From Bacteroidaceae bacterium (GTDB lineage Bacteria > Bacteroidota > Bacteroidia > Bacteroidales > Bacteroidaceae), in contig JAGCVH010000075.1 in assembly GCA_017962495.1 (NCBI GenBank), positions 30,374 to 94,373 on the forward strand: 64,000 bases of DNA, written 5' to 3'. The notes beneath the pieces are model-generated. The model was not told the origin of the DNA. It worked only from the letters and a program-made list of their open reading frames with translations, and made no database searches. Every line of letters begins with the position of its first letter. Within the stretch, counting starts at the first letter, position 1. Positions 36,353 to 45,016 of this stretch are shown here, piece by piece. A program made the position numbers and the translations under genes.

Positions 36353-38726
36353 ACGAGAACTTGATGGAAACGGGGTTCAAAGTCGAACGCCTAACATAAG
36401 CCACCAACTGTCCTCGGAAGGCTTTGAGTTGGTTGGTCCTATGATTCCCCATGTTGGCATTGTTGCTATCCTCGAAACCTAAGAACTCGTCTGGTCCTGT
36501 GACTTCGCAAGTGATTTCGGCCGAGGAAGATTTTACCCGATGCCCTTTCTCGTCCACGATTTCGATTAGGAGTTGCAGGACTTCGCCATCGTCTTCCGGC
36601 AGGAGATTGGTTATTTTGAGTGCTGAGGCTTCTCCTGTGGTGTGAATCTCGTAGTTGGATAACACGTTGCCTGCAAGGTCGCATCCTTCGGCACGAAGAG
36701 TTCCGGGTTGGAATGGAATGTCCCAATAGATGATGCCAACCGTATCGTTCTGTTGCTTCATCTCGCCAACGACGTTTCCGTTGAGCAGGAGTCGGGCTTG
36801 TGGAGCATTGGTGTAACATACGACGCGACGAGGCGCATCGCTTCCAAACTGGGCTGGAAGTTCCTGCCAATCGTCCTGTGCTTCAGCTGATAGCATATTC
36901 CGTCCGCGATTGTTTCCTCGTCTTCCGTTGCGAGGTTGCATGATCGGGTAGGTTCCGATGTAAGTAACCGGCTCTTCACTCCAGAGTGCGGCTCTGAACC
37001 ATCCTCTTGGCTTGCGGAATGAGGCAAAGTCGAGAAGTCCCGTGTTAAGTCCTCTCGAAGGCCAACGACCTGATTCGCCCAGATAGTCAGTACCCGTCCA
37101 AATGAATTGTCCAAAGATGTGTTCCTTATCGCGAACTGCTTTCCAAGCATCGTAACCCACACCCGTTTCACTTCCATAAATGATGCGTTGGGGATAGAGC
37201 TGATGGTCGGTGTCGTAGCGATTTTCCGTGTAGTTGTATCCTACTACATCCACAGCTTCGGGATATTCCGTCTGATTCGACATTACCACACCGGCAAGTG
37301 CTCCTGTAACAGGGCGTGAAGTGTCGATGGAACGGATAACTTTTGCCAGCCGCTTTGCTATTTTCCCGATGCGTTCGGCATTAGGCGCGTCAGGCTTATA
37401 TCCACCAAACATTGGTTGGTTGATTGTTGCGTTTCCTCCATCCAGAACGGGGTGTGAATATGGGTCGTTGGGATAGTCCACCTCATTGCCCACACTCCAG
37501 AGGAATACCGAAGGATGGTTTCTGTCTCTGCGAACCATATCTGCCACGTCTTTGTCAATCCACTCCTCAAAGAAGTCATAAGTCCCGTCGAACGCAGGTG
37601 TACCTTGATTCCAGCCTTCAACCCACTTCCGTTTAGGAAATTCCCATTCGTCGGAAGCCTCGTCCATCACCAACATTCCTTCCTGGTCGCAAATGTCGTA
37701 AAGCATAGGTGCTTGCGGATTGTGACTCATTCGAATGGCATTTGAACCCATTCTCTTCAGTTCCTTCACCTTGCGAACCCACACCTCACGAGGAACTGCA
37801 GCACCAAGCACTCCTGCGTCGTGGTGGAGGCAGACTCCCTTCACCTTCATGTTCTTTCCATTGAGGGAGAATCCGTGATTCGGGTCGAAGTGAAGTGTGC
37901 GCAAGCCAACGGCAATCTGTGTGGAATCGAAATCCGAGAGGTTGACTTTCAGGGTATAAAGGTAAGGTGATTCGAGACTCCACAACTGTGCGTTGGGGAT
38001 GCTTAGCACAAGGGTTTGCTTGGCAAGGGCCGTAGTTGTTTGCTCTGCAACAAGCTTGTTTGATGCGTCGAAGATGGAGACGTGAATCTTATTGTCCGAC
38101 TTCACGTTGTCAACCTCAACATCGACTTCCACTTCGGCACTTCCGTCTGCTTTCAGTTGCTTCAGGCGATAAGTCGTTCCCCATTGCGAGAGATGCGTCT
38201 TAGGCGCACGAATGAGCCAAACATCACGATAGATTCCAGAACCGGTGTACCAGCGTGAGTCGGCATATCGACTATGGTCCACACGAATAGCAAGTACGTT
38301 GTCTCCCTTGCGGAGATAGGGCGTCATGTCGTACATAAAGGAAACATAGCCATTGGGCCGTTTCCCAAGCAGATGCCCGTTTAGGTACACTTCACTCCGA
38401 TTGTATATCCCCTCAAAATAGATGTAAGTCTTTTCCCCAGCGTCGTTAAGTGTGAAATGTTTGCGATACCATGCGATTCCGGCAGGCAAGTATCCAGTGC
38501 AGCTTGCCCACTTTTGCGAGGCTTCCCCTTCAATACTCCAGTCGTGAGGGAGATTGAGTTGGCGCCATGCTGAATCATTAAACTTCGGCTTCCGATAATC
38601 GGCGTTGTCCGTTAAGCTAAAGAGCCACTCGTTGTTGAACCTTTCCGGTTGGCCAAAGCCAACTTGTGCATTCGTGCTTTGGAATGCGATGAGTGACAGG
38701 AGCAGGGTGAGGAGTTTGTGTTTCAT
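36318..38726 (-). CDS. Secreted GH2 family glycosidase (beta-galactosidase-like)
   Basis: 802 residues from the ATG at 38726 (MKHKLLTLLLSLIAFQSTNAQ, a signal peptide). The sugar-binding domain has NLPHDWSIEG and YFEGIYNRSEVYLNGHLLG, followed by an Ig-like sandwich and the TIM barrel with GVCLHHDAGVLG, NAIRMSHNPQAP, acid/base Glu in LWSVGNEVDYP and nucleophile Glu in IIYGSETG. C-terminal domains include the GH2 DUF4982-like region with PQARLLLNGNVVGE. Beta-galactosidase is the usual annotation; glucuronidase or another exo-activity is possible. It follows the C10 protease terminator with no promoter visible. Its last ten residues are encoded by a palindrome array. Confidence 0.85.
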   Translation of the reverse strand: MKHKLLTLLLSLIAFQSTNAQVGFGQPERFNNEWLFSLTDNADYRKPKFNDSAWRQLNLPHDWSIEGEASQKWASCTGYLPAGIAWYRKHFTLNDAGEKTYIYFEGIYNRSEVYLNGHLLGKRPNGYVSFMYDMTPYLRKGDNVLAIRVDHSRYADSRWYTGSGIYRDVWLIRAPKTHLSQWGTTYRLKQLKADGSAEVEVDVEVDNVKSDNKIHVSIFDASNKLVAEQTTTALAKQTLVLSIPNAQLWSLESPYLYTLKVNLSDFDSTQIAVGLRTLHFDPNHGFSLNGKNMKVKGVCLHHDAGVLGAAVPREVWVRKVKELKRMGSNAIRMSHNPQAPMLYDICDQEGMLVMDEASDEWEFPKRKWVEGWNQGTPAFDGTYDFFEEWIDKDVADMVRRDRNHPSVFLWSVGNEVDYPNDPYSHPVLDGGNATINQPMFGGYKPDAPNAERIGKIAKRLAKVIRSIDTSRPVTGALAGVVMSNQTEYPEAVDVVGYNYTENRYDTDHQLYPQRIIYGSETGVGYDAWKAVRDKEHIFGQFIWTGTDYLGESGRWPSRGLNTGLLDFASFRKPRGWFRAALWSEEPVTYIGTYPIMQPRNGRRGNNRGRNMLSAEAQDDWQELPAQFGSDAPRRVVCYTNAPQARLLLNGNVVGEMKQQNDTVGIIYWDIPFQPGTLRAEGCDLAGNVLSNYEIHTTGEASALKITNLLPEDDGEVLQLLIEIVDEKGHRVKSSSAEITCEVTGPDEFLGFEDSNNANMGNHRTNQLKAFRGQLVAYVRRSTLNPVSIKFSSPGLPSETLRP

Positions 38727-38734
38727 AAGGCGTA

Positions 38735-38770
38735 TAAAAAGCCCCGAACAACATAATGTCATTCGGGGCA
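38735..38770 (-). terminator. Intrinsic terminator of the C10 protease gene
   Basis: On the minus strand GCCCCGAA and TTCGGGGC form an 8-bp stem followed by TTTTTATACG. It begins 13 bp after the stop codon and ends only about 10 bp before the start of the GH2 gene. Confidence 0.85.
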
Positions 38771-38782
38771 GTTAGATATGAA

Positions 38783-41700
38783 TTATTTAATGATTTGCTT
38801 GCGTTTGCCAACGATGTAGAGACCCTTCTTGGGAACATTAACCTTACGTCCAGCGAGGTCATAGAGGCTCTTGTCCTTGCTATCATTCTCGATGCCGCGA
38901 ACACCCACAGGGTCGATAACTGTCAACTTACCGTTGACGTACTCAATCTCGTAGTTGTCGGCCATAGCACCCGAGATGCGAATCTCGTATTCTCCACCTG
39001 GGCTGTCGATGGTTGCGTCGCATTCGATGGTGGGTTGCACTGTCAGGACGTCGTCAATCTTTTCACGATTGCGAAGAGAACTATTCGTGAACTTGAATTC
39101 GGGATTCTCTTCACCAATGTTCCTGCTATACGATCTTGCCGTTAGGGTGAGCGGAGCACGTTGAACGGTTAGAACACCATTGACGAGAACCAGTCCGGGA
39201 GTGGTGATGCTACCAGCTTCGGCAACAACCTCATAGTCCCCGATAGGAGAGGCGGCAACAGCCTCTGACGTCATCTCAGGTTCACCATTAATGGGAGCAC
39301 CTGTCACGTCGAATGTGAACTTAGGATTGGAGCGTCCATATTGTCTTTCGGCAGGTTCTACGCTTACGGTTGGAATGTCTGTGAATTCCTTAACCTTGCA
39401 TTCAGCCCAAGCTTCGTTGGCCACATAGGCTTCCATCTTTGATTTGGGAACAAATATGGTCAAGTCCTTGGGCAAGTTTGCGGCACTAGCTTCAACCACG
39501 CTATTCTCATTCAGAACAGCCATATACTTCAATGCGGAAGTGCTGAAGAAAGCTTTCTCACCTATTTCCGTCACGCCGGAAGGAATGTAGATGGAGATGA
39601 GTGACGAGCATCCGCGGAATGCTTCGTCTTCGAGTTTGGTAACGCCAGTGAAGTAACGCAATTCGTCGAAACTCTTTATGCTTGATGCCGTACGGAATAC
39701 TGTGCCAACAGACTTGATGGCTGCAGCCTCTTCCATACTGAGTTCGTCGTCCTCGTCTTCATCCCAGGTATTAACGGCAAGCGTGCGTGCTCGACTATCC
39801 TGGAACTCGATGTAGTGAAGCTTCTTGCGCAACGACTGGATAGCCTCTTCTATTTGTTCTTCCGTGCTATTGAAGTCGTCATAAACCGCATGTTCTTGTG
39901 CGTCTTCAATGCTCTTTGCATCTGCCACAATCAGGAGTTGCTTGAGTTGTTCTGTCAAGTCGAAGAATGCTTTCGCTGCATTAACCTCATCAACACTGAT
40001 GAATGCCCACTGACAACCCAGCGAGTTCCTATCATATCGTACATCGTAATAGAGACCATAGGTCGTACCATAGGTGTATTCCGTTGTGTGATATTCATCT
40101 GTTCCGAGATACTCTCCTTCTACATATTCGGCATCATTCTCAGGAACCTGGAAGGTATATACATTCTTCAAGCCTTCTACGGGCGTTACTTTCCAATAAG
40201 CCCTATTCGAAAGCGAGCCATCGACAAAGCAAGCCTTTATGCCTTGACCGACTTCCGAGTCACTGTTCGTGCGGAAGAGTATCTTACTTCCACCGGCGTT
40301 CTCGGAATAGAGATAGTATGTGTCCTCTGGCATACTCTTGTTTCGGCGCAACTGGTAAACAAAGCCGTTGAGTCCTGCAACTGCCTGTGTTCCGTATGCC
40401 TCGCCTTGTGTGATGCTACGCAACATGCCGATGTTGTACACATAGAAGTCTGTACTTTCTGCCAGTTCGGCATAGTCGGGAGTCTTGTTCGCACGCATTT
40501 CCTTGATGGTGCCAAATTCCTTCCATTCAGCAGCCTGAGCATACAGGTCCTTACATCCTTGTGGAACATAAAGCGTAGCATTTGCCCTCTTGACATTCTT
40601 GAAGACGTCGGTTCCCAGATCAATATGATTCGGATTCTCTACAGCCACACGCACTTCATTCAGCTTCGTACATCCATAGAACGCCTCGTCACCAATGTAG
40701 CTAACATTCTTTCCGATGGAGATGCTTTCGAGATTGGTACAACTCATGAAGACGCGATAATAGATGTTGGTGATGTTCTCGGGAAGGATTACATTCTTCA
40801 GTCTTACACAACTCTTGAAGCCGTTGCCCGTCATATAGGTTGCTTTAGTAAAATACTGAAGATCCGAGCCATCAATAATGGTCCTGCTTTGGAACTCGGT
40901 GCCGAATCCGTCGAGGCTTGATGCTTCGGTATAACTGATTTCACCATTGCCGTCAATGTCATAGTGCGTTAATGCAACTTCACGAACGACATCGTCAGAG
41001 AAGTTGATGAAACTCAGTTTCTTACGCAGTTTGCGGCAAGCTTTGTCAATTTCTTCTACGCTACTCTCCAGATTATCGTACACGGCTTGTTCCATCGACA
41101 TCTCGGCACGTTTTGTTTTGCCGATTGTCAATAGGTTCTTCAGAACAAGAGCCTTGCCAAATCGCTCCATTTCGGCCGCGTCATATGCAACAAGCATCCA
41201 TTGGCAGTTTTGAGGATTGTTGGCGTACACGACATCGCTGTATGTTCCATAAGTGGGCGATGCTGCATTGCTGGCGTGGCCGAGGTCAACTCCCAAGTAT
41301 TGTTCCGCATTATAGCCTGTTTGGCCACTGGGGATTTGCAGGGTATATACGTTGTCTGTTCCTTCCACAAGTGCCACTTGCCAGTAGCTTTTTGCCGATA
41401 GTGTACCATCGACAAAGCATGCGTTCACGCCATTACCCACCTTTCCGTCGGTATTGCTTCGGAACATGATTTTCTTATCATTCCCCGTGTCGTTGGACGA
41501 CAAATAATAAACACCTTCACCCATGCTGGCAGGATGTTTAAACTGGAATCGCATGGGGGTGTCGGTGTCATCGACGATGGCCTGAGTATCCCAAGCTTCT
41601 CCTCTCGTCATAAAGTAACCCGTACCAACATTATAAAGGTAGAAGTCCTTGTTCTCTTCCAATTGGGCATACTTGCCTTGTGACAGGGTGCGTTCCTCAT

Positions 41701-43516
41701 AAAGGTTTCCGAACTCCTTCCATTGGTCGGCCTGAGCAAAGTACGAGCGAGTGCCTTGCAGCGTGTTTAGAGTTGCAGCAGAGAGGTCGATATCGGCAAA
41801 TACATTACTTCCAAGTGCAATCTCCTGAGGCTTCACACTCTTTACCGTTACTGTTGCCAGCTTCGTGCAACCCTTGAAGGCTTCTTTTCCTATGTACTTG
41901 ATACCAATTGGCATTTCCACTTCCGTGAAGGCCAGGCAGTTTTCGAAGGTGTTGTCCTCGATTCGGGTTATACCAGAAGGAATCTGCAGGTTGGGCAGTG
42001 CGCGGCAATTGGCAAAAGCGCTATCGCCGATAGTCAGCAAGACATCGGAGAGTTTGAAGGTCTTCAGCACTCGGCAGTTGGCAAACGCACGTTTCCCGAT
42101 GTGCTTCATCGCCTTCGGCAATTTAACAGAAGCGAGTTTGCTACATCCGCTGAACGCATCGTCACTCAGGGTCTCTAGACTGGTGAAGTTATACAATTCT
42201 TCGAAGGCTGTTATGGTTGTCTGTCCCGTGAAGACATCGCCGATGTCCTTCACTGCTGCTGCCTCTCCAAAGGAGAATACCCCATCGCCATTAGCGTCGA
42301 AGTGGGCTATGCAAAGTCTCTTTACCGTAGAGTTGGCAATAGGCATTGCCTTCTCGCTGTAGTTTTCGGGTTCACATCCAATTACAGCGGCTTCACCGTC
42401 GCTGTAGCCACCACTCGAACCACCGATACCCTGCGAACCAGGATTCAGTTTTGAAAGCATATAGTATCCGTCACTACTGCCGCCCCATCCCCAATTGATG
42501 TGGTAGCAATAGTTTCCATCGTATCCGTCACAAACGAATGCGTGTCCTCCGTCTTCGTTATATCCACTCAGATAGAAAGGACGTCCCTGAGCCAGTTCGT
42601 TGTAGAGGAGTTTGTCCCATGACTCTTCGTTGTAACTGCTTTGATATACGATTTTGGTCTGCGAACCATATCCGAAGTATTTCTGGAAAGCACCTGGAAC
42701 TTCGCCCGATTGCGCTCCCGATGACTTGTTGGTGTAGTCCATCTTTACCGATACTCCACAGTAGTGCATTAGTTGTGCTACTGCCTTCTTCTGCTTTGCC
42801 GTTGCACCGCTTCCGTAACTGTCAATCATGTTGTCCCAGTCGATGGGAGAACCGGCCTCGATGCCTTCCACTTGAAGGTTTCCGTATGTCTCGTGTGTCG
42901 TCCAGCAAGTGTAGCCAGGGATGTCGGCCTGCACTTCAATCACGGATTTCGCACGCTGGTAGTACAGCACCTGAGCCATTGCTGTTGCCACACAACCCGT
43001 TACCGAACGCCCCAATGTGAAATACATCGGGCATTCTTGGTTGAAGGGGTCGCCCTGGTTCCATTTCGTTGTCACCATGGGTGCGATTTTGTCGTGAGTC
43101 GATAGGGCATAGCGTGGTCCGCTTCCCATCTGTGTGCTCAGTTCCAACAGTTCCTGTTCGCGCATGTCGAGCCAGTGACGCATGTTGTCGGGTAGTTTGG
43201 TATAGTCAAACTCACCTTCCTCGGTGTATCCAATGATTGGGAGGGTTTGGTCGTCGCCTGATACAATCACGTAACCCTCATTGTTTCCGCGATTGAAGAC
43301 GTAGTACAGTTCTGTGTCCGTTGAAGTGGCTTTCGCACGACGAGGTCCCAGCTTCTGTCGATTCTGCACAGGGGCCAAAGTGCGACTTCCTTTCACGTTC
43401 TTGAGAAAGTCAACAGCATTTTTCTTTGCCTGCTCGCGTGTGAGAGGTGCTGCAGACATAGTGATAGCCATTGTTACGCTTAACAACGCAAACAAGGCTC
43501 TTTTCATTCGAATCAT
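38783..43516 (-). CDS. Secreted C10 (streptopain/interpain-like) cysteine protease with EF-hand, LRR_5 and MBG modules
   Basis: 1577 residues (an ATG at 43507 is an alternative start). Signal peptide (ALFALLSVTMAITMSAAP), Spi-like propeptide (EQAKKNAVDFLKNVKGS ... YVFNRGNNEGYVIVSGDD), then the C10 domain with Cys in SVTGCVATAMAQVLYY (about 174), His in GGHAFVCDGYDG (about 323) and HINWGWGG. Three EF-hand-like loops follow (DANGDGVFSFGE about 405; DIDGNGEISYTE about 850; DEDEDDELSMEE about 1250), each followed by LRR_5 repeats; after the first two comes a lectin-like stretch ending in a helical LRKKL segment. Two MBG-type domains (about 1385-1540) and the tail YDLAGRKVNVPKKGLYIV close it. Likely an exported protein-degrading virulence or nutrition factor. 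Confidence 0.88.
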   Translation of the reverse strand: MIRMKRALFALLSVTMAITMSAAPLTREQAKKNAVDFLKNVKGSRTLAPVQNRQKLGPRRAKATSTDTELYYVFNRGNNEGYVIVSGDDQTLPIIGYTEEGEFDYTKLPDNMRHWLDMREQELLELSTQMGSGPRYALSTHDKIAPMVTTKWNQGDPFNQECPMYFTLGRSVTGCVATAMAQVLYYQRAKSVIEVQADIPGYTCWTTHETYGNLQVEGIEAGSPIDWDNMIDSYGSGATAKQKKAVAQLMHYCGVSVKMDYTNKSSGAQSGEVPGAFQKYFGYGSQTKIVYQSSYNEESWDKLLYNELAQGRPFYLSGYNEDGGHAFVCDGYDGNYCYHINWGWGGSSDGYYMLSKLNPGSQGIGGSSGGYSDGEAAVIGCEPENYSEKAMPIANSTVKRLCIAHFDANGDGVFSFGEAAAVKDIGDVFTGQTTITAFEELYNFTSLETLSDDAFSGCSKLASVKLPKAMKHIGKRAFANCRVLKTFKLSDVLLTIGDSAFANCRALPNLQIPSGITRIEDNTFENCLAFTEVEMPIGIKYIGKEAFKGCTKLATVTVKSVKPQEIALGSNVFADIDLSAATLNTLQGTRSYFAQADQWKEFGNLYEERTLSQGKYAQLEENKDFYLYNVGTGYFMTRGEAWDTQAIVDDTDTPMRFQFKHPASMGEGVYYLSSNDTGNDKKIMFRSNTDGKVGNGVNACFVDGTLSAKSYWQVALVEGTDNVYTLQIPSGQTGYNAEQYLGVDLGHASNAASPTYGTYSDVVYANNPQNCQWMLVAYDAAEMERFGKALVLKNLLTIGKTKRAEMSMEQAVYDNLESSVEEIDKACRKLRKKLSFINFSDDVVREVALTHYDIDGNGEISYTEASSLDGFGTEFQSRTIIDGSDLQYFTKATYMTGNGFKSCVRLKNVILPENITNIYYRVFMSCTNLESISIGKNVSYIGDEAFYGCTKLNEVRVAVENPNHIDLGTDVFKNVKRANATLYVPQGCKDLYAQAAEWKEFGTIKEMRANKTPDYAELAESTDFYVYNIGMLRSITQGEAYGTQAVAGLNGFVYQLRRNKSMPEDTYYLYSENAGGSKILFRTNSDSEVGQGIKACFVDGSLSNRAYWKVTPVEGLKNVYTFQVPENDAEYVEGEYLGTDEYHTTEYTYGTTYGLYYDVRYDRNSLGCQWAFISVDEVNAAKAFFDLTEQLKQLLIVADAKSIEDAQEHAVYDDFNSTEEQIEEAIQSLRKKLHYIEFQDSRARTLAVNTWDEDEDDELSMEEAAAIKSVGTVFRTASSIKSFDELRYFTGVTKLEDEAFRGCSSLISIYIPSGVTEIGEKAFFSTSALKYMAVLNENSVVEASAANLPKDLTIFVPKSKMEAYVANEAWAECKVKEFTDIPTVSVEPAERQYGRSNPKFTFDVTGAPINGEPEMTSEAVAASPIGDYEVVAEAGSITTPGLVLVNGVLTVQRAPLTLTARSYSRNIGEENPEFKFTNSSLRNREKIDDVLTVQPTIECDATIDSPGGEYEIRISGAMADNYEIEYVNGKLTVIDPVGVRGIENDSKDKSLYDLAGRKVNVPKKGLYIVGKRKQIIK

Positions 43517-43551
43517 ATCAAAAAGTATTAGTTAGATTATAATCTTGGGCG

Positions 43552-43581
43552 TAAAGGTAAGGATTAAATTTGATTTACAAA
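43552..43581 (-). promoter_or_regulatory. Promoter of the C10 protease gene
   Basis: TTTG (43581-43578) and TACCTTTA (43559-43552) lie 18 bp apart on the minus strand; the last base of the -7 box departs from consensus. The -33 part lies in the end of the HAD gene. Confidence 0.5.
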
Positions 43582-44204
43582 AGAATTTCGGGAAATAGTT
43601 TCGTCAGTTCGTCGTCCAGTCCGTTAGTGGGAACAATCTTAGCTATCAGTCCCATTTCCTGTCCAGCCTTAATGTTATCGGGTAAGTCATCAATGTACAG
43701 CGTTTCGCCGGGGATGATGCCTGTGCTTTCGATAAGTTTTTGGTAAATGCGGATGTCGGGCTTTGCCAATTTCATTTTATAAGAGAGGAATGTCTCGTCG
43801 AAGCACGATGTGAAGTCGACGTTAAGCTCTTCCGATTTCCTTAGCGTTTCCATCCAATGTATGTCTCCGATGTTGCTGAAGAGGAACACGCGGCAATGCT
43901 TCCTAAGTTCGATGAGAAATTCGAGTCGATGATAAGGCAGACGTATGATTTGGTTGAACGCATCCACGATCTCTTGGTCAGTCACACCTGGATGGCACTG
44001 GCTTTTCATAATGCCGATAAAGGTTTGGGAATCCATCTCTCCAACATCCATTGCATGCATAAGTGGGCGAAGTTTTTCGATAGCCTCTTCAATCGTGCTG
44101 ACAGGTCGAACCATTATCTTTGCGAAGGCTTGAATGGATGCTTGAATGTCAAGGTCCACAATAACGCCTCCAAGGTCAAAAATCACATTTTTTATTCCTT
44201 TCAT
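43575..44204 (-). CDS. HAD family hydrolase
   Basis: 209 residues. Motif I FDLGGVIVDLD at residues 9-19 has the nucleophile Asp; motif II is FLFSNIGDIHW; the Lys of motif III is in KMKLAKPDIRIYQKL; motif IV is LYIDDLPDNIKAGQEMG. The helical cap resembles the YihX/epoxide-hydrolase N-terminal group of sugar-phosphate phosphatases. Substrate unknown. Its ATG shares a base with the stop codon of trmO, so the two are translationally coupled. Confidence 0.88.
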   Translation of the reverse strand: MKGIKNVIFDLGGVIVDLDIQASIQAFAKIMVRPVSTIEEAIEKLRPLMHAMDVGEMDSQTFIGIMKSQCHPGVTDQEIVDAFNQIIRLPYHRLEFLIELRKHCRVFLFSNIGDIHWMETLRKSEELNVDFTSCFDETFLSYKMKLAKPDIRIYQKLIESTGIIPGETLYIDDLPDNIKAGQEMGLIAKIVPTNGLDDELTKLFPEILL

Positions 44205-44863
44205 TATAAGACGATTACTTTATTTTCGTTAATCTTAAACTTTATATCCTCTCCTGCGAACTCAATGCCATAGATACGTTCTGGATTATCATGATATCTG
44301 GGGCGTGGGTCGCTTGCTAAAATGTTTCGCAAAACACCGATTTGTTGATCCGAAAATCGTTTGATTATCTCCTCTGAAAGTTGTACTTCCAAGGGCGCTT
44401 GTATGTTCGTTTCATCGGTAAAACCACCCTTTGCGTCGGGGTGTGAATCCGTGAACGGAAGGTAGGGTTTTATATCCCAGATGGGCGTGCCATTCATTAG
44501 GTCTGCACCCTCAACGATGATGACAGGACCATTTGTGGTAGAGGGCTGAATCTCCTTTATGCGAACCGATGACAGGCCTATAGGGTTGGGGCGGAATGGC
44601 GAACGTGTGGCAAAGACACCCATCCTCTGATTGCCACCCAGACGAGGAGGGCGAACTGTCGGTGACCACTCTTCGCGATGTGCTTCGCTAAAGTCCCACA
44701 ACAACCATAGATGCGAGAATCCCTCTAATCCTCGCAGGGCTTCAGAATTGCGGTATTCTGGCTCGAACACAATCCTGCTCTCCAATTCGTTGACTATACC
44801 ACTCTGACGTGGTACTCCGAACTTTGTCTGCAAGTCGTTTTCGATATGTGCGATAGTTTTCAT
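44204..44863 (-). CDS. tsaA: tRNA (N6-threonylcarbamoyladenosine(37)-N6)-methyltransferase TrmO
   Basis: 219 residues. KFGVPRQSGIVNELESRIVF, LRGLEGFSHLWLLWDFSE, GVFATRSPFRPNPIGLSSV and DIKPYLPFTDSHPDA are the hallmark stretches of the YaeB/TsaA beta-barrel family, of which TrmO methylates t6A37 in tRNA-Thr using SAM. Length fits. A TAAATTTG box ends 4 bp before the ATG, suggesting a leaderless transcript. Co-transcribed with the HAD gene. Confidence 0.9.
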   Translation of the reverse strand: MKTIAHIENDLQTKFGVPRQSGIVNELESRIVFEPEYRNSEALRGLEGFSHLWLLWDFSEAHREEWSPTVRPPRLGGNQRMGVFATRSPFRPNPIGLSSVRIKEIQPSTTNGPVIIVEGADLMNGTPIWDIKPYLPFTDSHPDAKGGFTDETNIQAPLEVQLSEEIIKRFSDQQIGVLRNILASDPRPRYHDNPERIYGIEFAGEDIKFKINENKVIVL

Positions 44864-44867
44864 GTTG

Positions 44868-44875
44868 CAAATTTA
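44868..44875 (-). promoter_or_regulatory. Putative -7 box of trmO
   Basis: TAAATTTG on the minus strand fits TAnnTTTG, with only 4 bp to the ATG at 44863. Confidence 0.4.
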
Positions 44876-44984
44876 CACAAAATAATTAAGAATGAAGATA
44901 TAAGAAAGAAGAATGATAAATTTAAAGAATCATAAAATTAATCATTATGAATAAGGGCTTGTACATTAAATCAAGTTTTTTTCC

Positions 44985-44992
44985 TAACTTTG
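44985..44992 (+). promoter_or_regulatory. Putative -7 box of the tannase-like gene
   Basis: TAACTTTG fits TAnnTTTG, 24 bp before the ATG at 45017. A TTG lies 23 bp upstream, a little farther than usual. Confidence 0.45.
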
Positions 44993-45016
44993 CCGTGATT
45001 CAATATACAATCTGCT

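Noticed and set aside
39815-40921. 368-codon plus-strand frame opposite the C10 protease
   Set aside because: Shadow of the protease repeats; composition rich in Cys/Ile/Leu without domains.
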